Shown piece after piece: positions 22,615 through 32,889 of a stretch of DNA of 64,000 bases; the first letter of the stretch is position 1; the number at the start of each line of letters is the position of its first letter. Position numbers and translations under genes: made by a program. Location: NCBI RefSeq assembly GCF_958298935.1, contig NC_084938.1:8191501-8255500 (forward strand). Direction: 5' to 3'. Source of the stretch: Phragmites australis. Lineage: Eukaryota; Streptophyta; Magnoliopsida; Poales; Poaceae. The notes below the pieces were generated by a model. That model searched no databases. It was given only the letters and a program-made list of their open reading frames with translations, and was not told the DNA's origin.

Positions 22615-23155
22615 GGTACTTAATCGACCGCTAGATTATATTTGCCTAGAAAAAACTAACAAGTATGTAATGGTTCATCAATGACAAGTATGCAATTGGT
22701 ATGTTACAATATTAGTAGATAATAAGGGGCGATCGGAAGGCCTGTAAGTTTCTGTTATCAAAGCAGCTACGGAATGGTGGATGGGGTGAGAGTCATCTTT
22801 CATCTAGAACCAAGGTAATCATTTCTGGAATTCAATGTTACGTAGATGGACTGTACCTTCCCACATTTTAGAGCAAGCAACACATCCAGGAAAACATGCT
22901 TTGACCCTATTTCAGTTTAACTTCAAGAAGTTAACAGACAAACAAATACTGGCTATGAATTTGTAACCAGATAGTAAAATTATTCTAGATGCATATATTT
23001 AATATATATCCTGAATACAATCCCGTACATTAATTAAACAATTTTAGTACTCCATACATGCCCTCAGTATTAAGTTACATAACATGTATGTCACATTGGA
23101 AAAGAAATTGTATGACATGAAAACCACACTGGAAAATAATTTGCATAACATAGCA
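22615..23155. other. Spacer between the two CACTA genes
   Basis: About 540 bp of AT-rich non-coding DNA separating the end of TNP2 (stop at 23156) from the start of the second ORF at 22614. It would hold the TNP2 3' end and the second gene's promoter; no clear TATA or polyadenylation signal was singled out. Confidence 0.4.
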
Positions 23156-23690
23156 CTATTTGCCTTGAACTATTTTCCCTACACCATCAAGGCGCATGTA
23201 GGGCATCACAGATCTATCGAGGGTTGCTTCTACAAGTTTGATCTTTTCTGGATCTCCGAAAGGCGGCACGTCATTGAACTGATTGTATTCTTCCTCATCC
23301 TCCACATTCTCAACTCCAACAATTCCTTGTTTTCCAGCAACAACTACATGCTTCTTTTCATTTGTGGGGCCGATTATATAGCAAACAAGTGCGACGTGAT
23401 CAGCGAGTACCCACGGGTCATCTTTGTGACCTACAATGCTAAGGTCGATAGTTGTGAACCCGTAGTTGTCCACCGCCACGCCATTTGGGTGTTTGACCCA
23501 TTTGCACCGAAAGACAGGGATCTGCAGATTCACTCCATAGTCGAGTTCCCATATTTCATCTATGAACCCATAGTAGGTGATCTTTTCCTCCCCTGCTGTG
23601 TCATAGGCTTCTATCCGCACGTCATTGTTTTGGCCATGCTATTCTTGTCCTTTGCTTTAGTATAAAACGTGTACCCATTATTGTCATACG
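23156..23690 (-). pseudogene. CACTA TNP2 transposase, DUF4216 region
   Basis: The minus frame 23156-23620 contains KITYYGFIDEIWELDYG, then VFRCKWVKHPNGVAVDNYGF and TTIDLSIVGHKDDPWVLA, the DUF4216 domain at the C-terminal end of plant TNP2-like transposases. Just upstream (23620-23690) another frame carries VMSWQAYDNNGYTFYTKAKD, so a frameshift near 23620 splits the domain. The frame ends at 23156. It is part of the same transposase gene as 23747-25290. Confidence 0.85.
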
Positions 23691-23746
23691 CCTGCCATGA
23701 CATAACTAAACTTGATGGGCCACAAGCCAACATTTTCACATTTTTT

Positions 23747-24262
23747 TTAATCTACGGATTCACCATCTGGAAGGTTTTGGTTCTTGAACCATGTCGTGAA
23801 GTGATGCTTGTGCTCTTTCAAAATCCAATCATGTGAGCAGCCTTGATTTTCTGTGTGAAGCTCATCCAGGTGTTGCTCGATGTACATCCCCACTATCTGG
23901 AGTTGCTGCAAGATGGTGAAATGTGCTTCTTCCACTGCTTTGTAATCATGATTGATGATTTTTTTCTTTCCTTTGGTCCCTCTTCTAGACAACCTCCCCT
24001 CATGTCGAGATACAGGTACACCAATCGGTTTAGCATCTTTTATGTAATCGATGCAATACTCAATGACTTCCTCGGTACTGTAGCCCTTTATCATGAAACC
24101 CTCTGGGTGAGCACAATTCCGTACATAGCCCTTGAGAATGCCCATGTACCGCTCAAACACATACATCTGATGTAAGAATACGGGGCCTAGTGCAATTATC
24201 TCATTCGCGATGTGAACCAAAAGGTGTACCATGACATCGAAAAAGGATGGAGGGAAGCACAT
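23747..24262 (-). pseudogene. CACTA TNP2 transposase, DUF4218 region
   Basis: The frame begins LEMCFPPSFFDVMVHLLVHI and includes MYVFERYMGILKGYVRN and HPEGFMIKGYSTEEVIEY, diagnostic of DUF4218. It continues the frame of 24269-24832: the only break is one TAA (in ETLC-stop-LEMCFPP), a nonsense change where an acidic residue is usual. The C-terminal HHFTTWFKNQNLPDGES is the usual domain end before DUF4216. Confidence 0.9.
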
Positions 24263-24268
24263 CTCAAG

Positions 24269-25290
24269 TTAGCATAGAGTCTCTACCACGTAACTATGTA
24301 GAGCACCCAGTTTTTCAGCATCGATCACCTTCTGAGCAATTGCGTTAAAGAAGTGACACAACCATGTGATGGCCACCTTTATGTATCCTGGCTTGATACC
24401 CCTGATTGCAATAGGGAGCATCTGCGTCATGATCACATGACAATCGTGAGACTTCATGCCGATTAGCTTCAAATCTTTCATCGAGACTAGTTTCTTACTG
24501 TTGGATGAGTAATCAGTCGGTACTCTCACCACACGTAAGCACTTGCACAGTGCCTTTTTCTCCTCAGGTGTCAAAGTGTAGCTAGCCGGGGGAAGATAAT
24601 GTTTCCCATTTGGTCTATCTTCAGGGTGTAGGTCTGGCCTGATTCCAAAATGCACCAAGTCCTTACGTGACTTGATTCCATCCTTTGTCTTGCCCGATAT
24701 GTCCAGTAAGAGGCCAAGGATGCTATCACACACATTCCTCTCAACGTGCATGACATCGATGCTGTGGCGAACGTCCAAATCCTTCCAGTAGGGCCAATAC
24801 TTAAAGAAAATCGGCATCTTCTTCCACAGCATGCCGGTCGTCGTCTCACTTTTCTTCCTCTTTTTACCCTTTGGCTATTTCTCACAAAACAACCTTGATG
24901 CTCCTGACCATTTCAAACACTATACCCCGATGCGAGGTTTTGAGCCAATACCTTGCTCAACTGTGTTGTCAAAATATTTCTTCATCTTACAGTATCTGTG
25001 AGTTCTAAGTAAGAAACATCGGTGTCACGTGTACACTACCTTCTGTGAGTACGGAAGGTACACAGACGTAGTTTCATCTAAGCAGACAACACATCCTTGC
25101 TTCCCTTTAACCTGTCCTGATAGGGAAAAAAGGGCAAGATAATCACTGATGGTAACGAAAATCATGGCTTTTAGCGTGAAGTACTGTCGTCGGAACTCAT
25201 CCCACACCCGGACTCCATCGTTCCACAGTTTCACCATATCTTTCATCAGTGGTTCCAGAAACACATCTACAAATAGGGGGTCGTGGTCAC
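24269..25290 (-). pseudogene. CACTA TNP2 transposase, catalytic Transposase_21 region
   Basis: 25025-25290 gives LGDHDPLFVDVFLEPLMKDM, then GVRVWDEFRRQYFTLKAMIF and GQVKGKQGCVVCLDETTS, the zinc-binding and catalytic part of TNP2. After a damaged stretch (24880-25020), the 188-codon frame 24269-24832 gives WKDLDVRHSIDVMHVERNVC, HYLPPASYTLTPEE, and MKSHDCHVIMTQMLPIAIRG. The latter includes the conserved DCH motif. This enzyme binds subterminal repeats and cuts and joins CACTA ends. The N-terminal third is missing beyond 25290 and shifts near 24885 and 25020 disable it. Confidence 0.88.
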
Positions 25291-25292
25291 CT

Positions 25293-25505
25293 AAAAAAGG
25301 AGGTCAGAAGGAGCACCCTCAACACAGCATGGAGGAGCACAATCACAAAGTCTTCCTGTGATACTCCCCCTAGCCCAGTCCATATTTTTACTATCAATAC
25401 ATTTGTGGTGTTCCTTCCTCTAAAACTTCATCTCCAAGCTTGAGTCTCCTCCTTAGAAGAAACTCTCACCGTACTTGCTGGGACGAGATGATCTCTTGCT
25501 CCAAC
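25293..25505 (+). repeat. 3' part of an LTR of a gypsy-like element
   Basis: The sequence ends CTCTTGCTCCAACA at about 25504 and is followed at once by a PBS-like CGCCGTCCGTGGGGG. That is the normal LTR-PBS arrangement of Tat-type elements. The LTR starts abruptly at the junction with the truncated TNP2 gene, so its U3 is missing. I infer a truncated 5' LTR of a second, non-autonomous gypsy-like element. Confidence 0.5.
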
Positions 25506-25609
25506 AACACGCCGTCCGTGGGGGCGTCGAGCACATAAGTGCCAAAGAGAGGTAGGAATCCACCAGAAAAACAACCAACGCGCTAGCCACCATATCCACC
25601 AATGCAACC

Positions 25610-26116
25610 ATGCAACCATATGCGTGGTTGTCTCAGCCGTGCACATCACGTATACCCTCCAGCCCTGCTCCCGTATGGGATAGCATTCCTCCGGCCTTGA
25701 CCGACCCAGAACCTTGGGTCAGTACGGAAACTCTAGATGGCACGAAGCCCTCCCAGCCTCTGCATGGCGAAGACCTCGCTGCGCCAGAAGAGGTCATGGC
25801 CGAGGTCGCAGCCAAGCAGGCCGCTTTCCAATGGTTCTGGGCGGTCAAACCCCGAAATGTTCCTGCCTGGACTTGGTCCCAAGGTATCTCCTTCGATAGC
25901 ACCTGGGATGCCCCGGGTGAGCCAACACCTCTGGAGAATCTATCCACCCAGCGTCCTCCTCGGGCCCCTCCGGCGAAAGAAGGTTCCGAGGAGGCGCAAA
26001 GCTCCGAAGTGCGCAGACCCGGCCAGCACCCCCAACGTAGCCCTCGTGACACCAACCGCACACAGGGAACCCCAAGTCCACCTTGTCCAGATTGCAAAAT
26101 TTATCCTTTTGCTTGA
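25610..26116 (+). CDS. Gag-like or unknown ORF of a non-autonomous LTR element
   Basis: A 168-codon open frame, Pro-, Ala- and Ser-rich, starting MQPYAWLSQP and ending DCKIYPFA. It lies 100 bp behind a PBS-like site on the same strand, where gag should be. It has no CCHC finger, capsid motif or protease residues that I can see. It contains a charged stretch (EEVMAEVAAKQAAFQWFW). Non-autonomous grass elements often keep only such a short ORF. It may equally be meaningless open frame. The following 26117-26260 is AT-rich and ends at the gypsy target duplication. Confidence 0.35.
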   Translation: MQPYAWLSQPCTSRIPSSPAPVWDSIPPALTDPEPWVSTETLDGTKPSQPLHGEDLAAPEEVMAEVAAKQAAFQWFWAVKPRNVPAWTWSQGISFDSTWDAPGEPTPLENLSTQRPPRAPPAKEGSEEAQSSEVRRPGQHPQRSPRDTNRTQGTPSPPCPDCKIYPFA

Positions 26117-26260
26117 GGTTTATCGGCTTTTGGTTAGAAACATCTCAACGTTTGCTTTTTAAGTCGGGTTGTGTTGAACTCTTTCATGTTAGTCCGTTTT
26201 GAATGGCCTTACTGAACATATAAGCTTATAAGATGTTCAAACTTTGTGATAAATAAAATA

Positions 26261-26265
26261 CTTGT
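26261..26265. repeat. Target site duplication CTTGT (left)
   Basis: Five bases before the 5' LTR, repeated exactly at 37940-37944 after the 3' LTR. They prove the two LTRs belong to one insertion. Confidence 0.92.
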
Positions 26266-26818
26266 TGTTGGGGATCATCTCCCGCCATCCCCGCACCCGA
26301 AGACAACTACGAAGTTAGTTGGAGGTGCTGCGGGACAACTACCGCGCTGGTTGCATCTTCTTCTCACCGGATTGGCGTATGCGAAGGCTGACCGACCTCG
26401 ATTGTCGGGCGAAGCCCCGATTCGCATCCCGTGTCCTTCGAACCATGCGAAGACAAGACCAGGCCTTCGCCAGGAGGCGGCGAAGGCAGCTCGTCAAGAG
26501 GTCGGACAAAGAGGGCTTCGATATCCTTCGGTTGGGAGACCAGTTTGACAGTGGGCCCAGTTGTCCTGGGCACGGTTGTAATTATGGGATCATGCTCATT
26601 TCTACCATATTACCCCCGGATATACCGGGAATGTAGCAGGTTAGGGGGTAATATATGTAAACCGGGCCCGTGATCGCCGGGTACGGGCTATAAATAGAGC
26701 CACAGTGTAACCGTGAAAGGTAATCGAAAACTATTCTACTTCCAGTACACGTCACTATAAGGGATCTTCGCCACCTCCCCCCCGAAGGCCCTCCTTGTCT
26801 GGGACTCCGATCCCAAAA
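26266..26818 (+). repeat. 5' LTR (553 bp)
   Basis: It runs from TGTTGGGGATCATC to GATCCCAAAA, where the 3' LTR has CCCAACA, so the last bases here carry a substitution. A TATA box (CTATAAATAG) lies near 26688-26697 and a C-run near 26776-26782. It drives the genomic RNA in active copies. The three or four ORFs seen inside are not genes. Confidence 0.92.
26688..26697 (+). promoter_or_regulatory. LTR TATA box
   Basis: CTATAAATAG lies about 130 bp before the LTR end, with the same sequence in the 3' LTR at about 37799-37808. Position and sequence fit a Pol II core promoter for the sense transcript. Confidence 0.7.
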
Positions 26819-26820
26819 AT

Positions 26821-26838
26821 TGGCGCCGTCCGTGGGAT
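26821..26838 (+). other. Primer binding site
   Basis: TGGCGCCGTCCGTGGGAT starts two bases after the 5' LTR. The first nine to ten bases match the complement of a plant tRNA-Asp 3' end. Many Tat elements share this TGGCGCCGT start; the exact primer is inferred. Confidence 0.75.
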
Positions 26839-26853
26839 CGAACCCACGAAGGC

Positions 26854-29208
26854 ATGCCACCCAAGAAGAAAGCGAAGCCACCTAGAGGAGCGGAGGCGCT
26901 ACAAGAACTCCCAGCCGTGGTCGGACCTTTGGCCGACAGGGCCGTGGTCGGACGTTCGGCCGACAGAACCACTCCGGCGGTACCAGAATCAGGAAATGCC
27001 TCGGCTGGGGGGCCTTCGGCCGCACAAGAGCAGCATTGCGAAGTTGACACAGCGCCACAACAAACTGCTGATGGCCGACATGACGACACACTACGGGTGG
27101 ACATGGAGCAAATGCCGATCATGGAGCCAATAGATCGCATTCGCTTCGATCTTCCAGAAAAAGAAGGCGAAAGAGGGCGAAGCGAAGAATGGGAGGAACT
27201 AGGCGACTTCGCCGAGTTGGAACATGATGAAGAAACAAACGAAGAACGAAATGCTAGGCTAGAAGCTGAGGAGTTGGAAAGGCAGATTGCGCACAAAAAG
27301 AGCATGTTGGATGGCCTAGCAGCGACCCGGAAAGCTGCGGAGTACCGTCGGCGGGCAGACGAAGCAAGAAAAACGTTGGAAAGGATCCAGGAGGAAATCG
27401 ATATACTCCAAGCAAAAGGCATGTCTCGCCGGCCGACACCACCGGGAGATTTCATACGAGCCTCGCAAGAAGTTCGGCAAATATCTTCCACAGGAGATCC
27501 TGAGTCACCCCTAGCAATGGACCTGCAAAATCAGCCATGGCCGCTAGGATTCAAAATGCCCAGAGTGGTTATGTTCGATGGAGAATTGGATCCGAGAGAA
27601 TTTGTCATGAGCTTCGAGGCAGCCGTAGAGTCAGCTGGCGGAGACGGTGTAACCTTGGAGAAGGCTTTCGTATTGGCGATCAAGGGAATAGCAAGGTCGT
27701 GGTACTCCGCTCTGCCCCCGGGATCCATATATTCATGGGAACAGCTGCGCACTGCCCTATACAGCAACATCCAAGGGAACCGGGCAGATAACATCACCGC
27801 AACCGACCTCTTCGCGTTGAAGCAACAACCGACAGAAACTTTACAAAGCTATATGCACCGATTCGTACACATACTTTGTCAGGCGAAGGGACTGAGCGAA
27901 GATACCATCATCGATGCCGCAATACAGGGCATCAGAGGGGGCCTTTTGGCAGGGAAGCTCACTAGAAAAAGACCCACAAGCGTCCAAGAGCTACTAAACA
28001 AGATGGAAGAATACTCAAGATCTGAACTTGATCATCTACGAAGGAAAAACGAGTTTACGGCCTCAAGGGCAAAGCATGCACCACATAAGGAGGCAGTTGA
28101 TGGCAATCCGATAGACAGACCTCAGCGTCCAAGAAAACCCGAAGGTCCTGATTATCCAAGCCAAAAAGAAATCAACCAGATCAACCCCGGCCCGCCCGAA
28201 GCAGTCCAAAGCTTGGGCGAAGCCTACAACTCGTCCAATAGAGGAGACCGGGCGGGCAGGGGAAGAGGCCGCAGAGGTAGAGGAGGACGACCTTCGCATG
28301 ACCCAGCAACCTTTTACTGTGAGCTGCACGGCGAAGGAGCAGGCCACCGGACTAAACATTGCCCACAAGTCGTGGCCATGAAAGAAAGTATAGCGAAGCA
28401 GTCAATGGATAACGGAAGGGCAGTTCATCACGCAACAAGCTTCACAAGAGGCGAAGGGTGGCAAAACCACAATCAGAACATGATGTTTCCAAACCAATGG
28501 CATCAAATTCCAGCACCACAATTTGCACCCGCACCTTCAGCCCAATTTGATCAAACTAGGCAACTGAACATTCGGGGTGATCTACCCCCGCCTCCGCCAA
28601 GACCTGCAATCGAGGCACCACCAGAAAGTAGCAAATCAGTTAATACCATAAACAATGGGTACAATGTGGTGCTGGCTATTTCAGGGGGGTCCAGCCAGCA
28701 AACAGAATCCAAGAGACAGCGAAAAGAATACGTACGAAGGGTTAACCATGTCGGAGTGGGACCAACGTACATCAATTCAAGATGGTCTAACATTCCCATT
28801 ACATTCTCGCAAGAGGATATGAGGGTATTAGATTATCCGCACACAGATGCCCTAGTCATTACCGCGAACATCTCGGGAAACGAAGTACACAGGATATTGA
28901 TCGATGGAGGAAGTTCTGCAGACATTATCTTCTCTGATGCCTTTGATAAGATGGGGCTGCGAAGAAATGACTTGAAACAAGCTGGGTCGCCGTTGCTGGG
29001 CTTCGGCGGAAACACAATCAATGCTCTGGGAAAATTAACAATCCCAGTGTCGCTTGGCGAACAGATGAATTTCCGCAGAGAGGAAATTACCTTCGACGTG
29101 GTGGACATTAGTTACCCATACAATGCGATATTTGGGAGGGGGTTCCTCAATAAATTCAGAGCAATACCGCACCACGCTTATTTGTGCATGAAGATGCCTG
29201 GCCCATAA
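26854..29208 (+). CDS. Gag and aspartic protease polyprotein (5' part of gag-pol)
   Basis: 784 codons from ATG at 26854, the first ATG after the PBS. There is a basic, low-complexity N-terminus ([12 protein letters not shown]), a coiled-coil-like Glu/Arg-rich stretch (residues about 125-190), and the capsid (retrotrans_gag; [20 protein letters not shown] near residue 285). An RG-rich segment and a single zinc knuckle ([17 protein letters not shown], about 28313-28363) follow. The protease active site [13 protein letters not shown] is at about 28895-28933, and [14 protein letters not shown] closes the domain. The frame ends at a TAA (29206-29208) just after MPGP; RT continues in the same frame, so this single stop separates gag-pro from pol. 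Whether it is a mutation or a feature is discussed in the findings. Confidence 0.88.
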   Translation: MPPKKKAKPPRGAEALQELPAVVGPLADRAVVGRSADRTTPAVPESGNASAGGPSAAQEQHCEVDTAPQQTADGRHDDTLRVDMEQMPIMEPIDRIRFDLPEKEGERGRSEEWEELGDFAELEHDEETNEERNARLEAEELERQIAHKKSMLDGLAATRKAAEYRRRADEARKTLERIQEEIDILQAKGMSRRPTPPGDFIRASQEVRQISSTGDPESPLAMDLQNQPWPLGFKMPRVVMFDGELDPREFVMSFEAAVESAGGDGVTLEKAFVLAIKGIARSWYSALPPGSIYSWEQLRTALYSNIQGNRADNITATDLFALKQQPTETLQSYMHRFVHILCQAKGLSEDTIIDAAIQGIRGGLLAGKLTRKRPTSVQELLNKMEEYSRSELDHLRRKNEFTASRAKHAPHKEAVDGNPIDRPQRPRKPEGPDYPSQKEINQINPGPPEAVQSLGEAYNSSNRGDRAGRGRGRRGRGGRPSHDPATFYCELHGEGAGHRTKHCPQVVAMKESIAKQSMDNGRAVHHATSFTRGEGWQNHNQNMMFPNQWHQIPAPQFAPAPSAQFDQTRQLNIRGDLPPPPPRPAIEAPPESSKSVNTINNGYNVVLAISGGSSQQTESKRQRKEYVRRVNHVGVGPTYINSRWSNIPITFSQEDMRVLDYPHTDALVITANISGNEVHRILIDGGSSADIIFSDAFDKMGLRRNDLKQAGSPLLGFGGNTINALGKLTIPVSLGEQMNFRREEITFDVVDISYPYNAIFGRGFLNKFRAIPHHAYLCMKMPGP

Positions 29209-30843
29209 GGAGTCATAAAGGTGTTGGGAGATCAGCGAGTTGCTAGGCGAATCGAAGTAGGCATAGCCCCAGGAAGAAGAAATGTCCACAACATCGCAGA
29301 CCCTTCGACGGGTGCCGAAGCAGGGCACAGCAGGAAAACCATAGAGAAATGTGCGAAGGATGCACCAGAAGGACCTACCAGAATAGTGCTGCTAAATCAT
29401 GAAGAAGATAAGAAGATTACAATAGGGGCAGAGGCCCCAGCAGAAGATCAGCAACAACTTGTCATGTTCCTTCGCAGAAACAACGATGTCTTCGCGTGGT
29501 CCCCTAGGGACCTGCAAGGAGTGAGTCGAAGCATCATTCAGCACAAGCTAAATGTGGACCCCAAAGCGAAGCCAAGGAAACAGAAGCTTAGAAAGGCTTC
29601 GGGGGAAAGAGAAGAAGCAGCAAAGGTCGAAGTAGAAAAACTGCTCGATGACGGAGTGATACGCGAGGTTATGCACTCAGAATGGCTGGCCAACCCAATA
29701 TTAGTAAGGAAAAGCAATGGAAAGTGGAGAATGTGCATCGATTTCACAAATTTAAACAAAGCTTGCCCCAAAGATGACTTTCCATTGCCTAGAATTGAAC
29801 AGCTTATAGACTCCGCAGCCAGCTGTAAGATGCTAAGCTTCCTCAATGCCTATGCTGGGTACCATCAAATATGGATGGCAAAGGAAGACGAAGAAAAAAC
29901 GAGTTTCAGAACCTCCTTCGGAACATACTGTTTCGTAAGAATGCCTTTTGGACTCCGGAATACTGGAGCAACCTTTACAAGATTGGTACAGGCCACGTTA
30001 AAGCCGCAGCTGGGACAAAATGTATTGGCCTATGTTGATGACATAGTAGTAAAAAGTACCATGAGAAGCCAACACATCGAAGACCTCTGGGAAACCTTCT
30101 ATAATCTGCGAAGAGCAGGTTTAAAATTAAACCTGGATAAATGCGTCTTTGGAGTGCAATCCAGAAGACTCCTGGGGTTTCTAGTGTCGAAGAGAGGAAT
30201 CGAAGCGGATCCTCAGAAGATACAAGCAATTTTGGATATGAAACAGCGACATAACAGAAAGCAAGCCCAACGCTTGACAGGAAGACTAGCAGCATTGAAC
30301 AGGTTCATTGCAAAGTCCGCCGAGCGAAGTCTACCACTCTTCAAAGTGTTAAGAAGTTCTGACCCTTTCAAATGGGGTGCCGAGCAGCAGGCTTCCTTCG
30401 ATGAGTTAAAAGTATACTTGACGAAGCTTACAGCATTGACCAGCCCGGATCCAGGCGCAGATTTGCTGTTATACATAGCGGCTTTCCCATCAGCAGTCAG
30501 CGCTGTTCTCGTGCAGGAAAAACCCGAAGATACCAGGCTGCGCCAAGCACCAGTATATTATGTATCCGAAGTACTAGCAGGCCCAAAGAAGTCATACACA
30601 GAGTTGGAAAAAGTGGTGTATGCACTGGTAATGGCATCCCGCAAGCTTCGCCACTATTTTACTTCTCACAAGATTACAGTGCCAACTTCCCTACCCCTTC
30701 GCGACATGTTCGAAAACAAAGAAGCCATCGGAAGAATAGCGAAGTGGGCAACGGAGATAGCTCCATTCATGATTGTCTTCGTGGCACGAACATCATTAAA
30801 ATCGCAAGCACTGGCAGATTTCGTGGCGGAATGGACACCTTAA
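29209..30843 (+). CDS. Reverse transcriptase and first RNase H (middle of gag-pol)
   Basis: This is in frame with the gag-protease ORF. There is no ATG near the start, so it would need readthrough or splicing. The RT core contains MCIDFTNLNKACPKDDFPLP (about 29730-29790), the QIWMAKEDEEKTSFRT and MPFGLRNTGATF motifs, and the catalytic YVDDIVVKS at 30031-30057. RNase H follows (residues VYYVSEVLAGPKKSYTELEK), ending in ALADFVAEWTP. The open part is about 544 codons and ends at TAA 30841-30843. The next codons resume the same frame with the Tat-type RNase H. RT and RNase H convert genomic RNA to double-stranded cDNA. Confidence 0.88.
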   Translation, partial: GVIKVLGDQRVARRIEVGIAPGRRNVHNIADPSTGAEAGHSRKTIEKCAKDAPEGPTRIVLLNHEEDKKITIGAEAPAEDQQQLVMFLRRNNDVFAWSPRDLQGVSRSIIQHKLNVDPKAKPRKQKLRKASGEREEAAKVEVEKLLDDGVIREVMHSEWLANPILVRKSNGKWRMCIDFTNLNKACPKDDFPLPRIEQLIDSAASCKMLSFLNAYAGYHQIWMAKEDEEKTSFRTSFGTYCFVRMPFGLRNTGATFTRLVQATLKPQLGQNVLAYVDDIVVKSTMRSQHIEDLWETFYNLRRAGLKLNLDKCVFGVQSRRLLGFLVSKRGIEADPQKIQAILDMKQRHNRKQAQRLTGRLAALNRFIAKSAERSLPLFKVLRSSDPFKWGAEQQASFDELKVYLTKLTALTSPDPGADLLLYIAAFPSAVSAVLVQEKPEDTRLRQAPVYYVSEVLAGPKKSYTELEKVVYALVMASRKLRHYFTSHKITVPTSLPLRDMFENKEAIGRIAKWATEIAPFMIVFVARTSLKSQALADFVAEWTP

Positions 30844-31536
30844 TCTGAGGCTTTGGATGACGAAGCAGCAGAACCTATCTGGACCGCATACTGCGACAGA
30901 GCCTGGGGAGCTGCAGGAGCAGGAGTCTCGGCAGTAATATTTTCACCTTCGGGGGTGAAGCTGCGATACGCCGCCAGGTTGGAGTTCCGATCCACAAACA
31001 ATACGGCGGAATACGAAGCTGTACTCCTGGCACTTCGCAAGGCGAAGGCTTTGAGAGCTCGAAGAATACTTGTCAAAACAGACTCGAAGGTTGTAGCGAG
31101 CCAGATTGAAAAAACATTCCAGGCAAAGGAACCAGAGCTGATCAAGTACAGAGCAGCAGTGCGAAGAATGGAAAAATACTTCGTCAGATTCACGGTGAAA
31201 AGTGTATCAAGGAATGATAACAGCGAAGCAGATGAGCTAGCAAAAGCGGCTTCGCAGAACATGCCCATGCCTCCAGATGTCTTCCATCAGAAACTAAGTG
31301 AACCGACCCTCGATGACAGTTCTAGCCAAACACGCCTGGTCGCAACAGTTGAGAGCGAAGACTGGCGTTTTCCGATAATGGCATATCTACGGGGCCAAAG
31401 GGATATCGAAGATCAGGTCGAAGAAAAGCGCATGGCTCAGAGGGTAAGAAATTATAAAGTTATAGATGAAGATCTGTACAAAGCAGGAGTCTGCGCACCA
31501 TTTTTACGATGCAGAAAGAAGGCCAACAACTGTTAA
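30844..31536 (+). pseudogene. Tat-type second RNase H (aRNH) and start of integrase linker
   Basis: Same frame as RT. IWTAYCDRAWGAAGAGVSAV contains the first Asp, STNNTAEYEAVLLAL the Glu, and VKTDSKVVASQIE the next Asp, so the catalytic acids are present. In most relatives the residue after the first Asp is Gly; here it is Arg (CDRA). The domain ends with SRNDNSEADELAKAA. A plain second RNase H after the retroviral one marks the Tat lineage. The frame runs on to 31536, but homology shifts frame near 31500 (LRCRKKANNC), so a one- or two-base indel separates it from integrase. Confidence 0.85.
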
Positions 31537-32576
31537 GTGAAATTCACAGCGGGTTGTGCAGCTCACATATCGGAACAAGAGCTTTGGTAGGAAAAGCATA
31601 CAGACAGGGCTTTTATTGGCCAACGGCTGTAAGTGATGCGGACCAGCTGGTAAGAAGTTGCCAACAATGCCAATTCTGGGCAAAGGGATCAAACAGACCG
31701 ACAACGAAGACACAACTTATTCCGCCGATCTGGCCATTGCGGCGATGGGGAATCGATATTGTCGGGCAGCTGCCGCCAGCCCCAGGAAATTTGCGCTATG
31801 CGGTGGTGGCGGTAGAGTACTTTTCAAAATGGGTAGAAGCAATGCCACTTGTGAGCATAACGTCAAAAAACATACAAAAATTCCTATGGCAGAATATTGT
31901 GTGCCGCTTCGGGGTTCCAAGCGAAGTAACCGTGGACAATGGTACTCAGTTCGATAGCGCGGGATTTAGAGATTTCTGTAATGGCCTGGGCATAAAATTA
32001 ATGTTTGCATCAGTTTACCACCCACAATCTAATGGCGCAGTTGAGAGAGCAAATGGCATCATCTTCGCAAAGGTTGCGAAGCGTCTTCAAGGATTGCCAA
32101 AAGGAAAGTGGGTCGAAGAATTGCCCAAGGTATTATGGTCATTAAGAACAACGGTTGCAAGACCAACAGGATACACGCCGTTTCGCCTACTGTTTGGCGA
32201 AGAGGCCATGACTCCAGAGGAATGCAAAACGAAATCATTCAGGGTCGGGAATGAACCAGAACAATGCGAGGAATTTTCATCGAAAGATGCCCTCGAAGAA
32301 GTAAGATTGCAAGCCGCAAAAAACCTGGCCACTTACCAAAAAGAGACAAGAAAATGGAGAGATAGGAATGTATCCGAAAAGACCTTCACACCCGGAGACT
32401 TGGTGTTACGAAGATTTGGTACAGCAGCATCGTTTGGCAAACTTCAGAGTAAATGGGATGGCCCCTTCATAGTTAAAAGATCTCTGAGACCCGGTTCTTA
32501 TCATCTAGCCAATATGGAAGGTGAAGATCTTCCACACACCTGGAATGCAGACAACCTTCGCAAGTTCTACGCCTGA
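31509..32576 (+). pseudogene. Integrase (3' part of gag-pol, frameshifted)
   Basis: 355 codons. The N-terminal HHCC finger is visible as HSGLCSSHIGTRALVGKAYR ... CQQCQFWA. The core has WGIDIVGQLPP (first Asp), VDNGTQFDS (second Asp, about 31932-31958) and NGAVERAN (Glu, near 32040). Thus the D,D-35-E triad is intact. The C-terminal PGDLVLRRFGT and LQSKWDGPFIVKRSLRPGSY resemble the GPY/F module. It inserts cDNA into the genome in active copies. It lies out of frame with upstream pol because of an indel near 31500, so it could not be made as part of the polyprotein here. It ends at TGA 32574-32576. Confidence 0.88.
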
Positions 32577-32889
32577 AGATCGGCAACCAGAGTCCGAGAC
32601 TCCAATGTAATTTTTAATTTTCGTAGTAGTTCTTGTAAGCGCATTGTAAGGGTACTGCACTCTTTACCTCACAGGGGGAGCCCTTCGCTAGGGGGTGAGG
32701 TTTTTAACGAGGCAGGAACCCATACGAACAATGATAGTGCCCCCCAAAAAATATTGCTTGTCTTGAGTAGTACTACTTTCCGTCAAAGTGCGCCAGACTA
32801 GGAGATTGGCGCACCAATCGACGACTAGAACACGGTGCGAAGTGTAGGCAAGCAAGCGTACACTTGCGACCTTCGCGGAATTATAAAAA
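32577..32889. other. Spacer after pol
   Basis: About 310 bp of non-coding DNA after the integrase stop and before the tandem array. It contains the phrase GGGGGTGAGGTTTTTAACGAGGC, a region usually conserved behind pol in Tat elements. No gene seen. Confidence 0.45.

Larger units (their letters stand above)
20628..25290 (-). mobile_element. CACTA (En/Spm) transposon with transposase genes, right end lost
   Basis: The left terminus CACTACTACAAAAACTATTT at 20628 is followed by 179 bp of inverted subterminal motifs (CACAGGCGGTCTTTT, ACCGCCTGTGATAAT). Two genes then run leftwards on the minus strand: TNP2-type transposase (23156-25290) and a second ORF (20807-22614). The TNP2 frame breaks off at about 25290 where unrelated gypsy-like sequence starts, so the 5' terminus and the first part of TNP2 are missing. 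Several stops and shifts disable both genes. A relative lacking genes is at 8973-10183. Confidence 0.85.
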
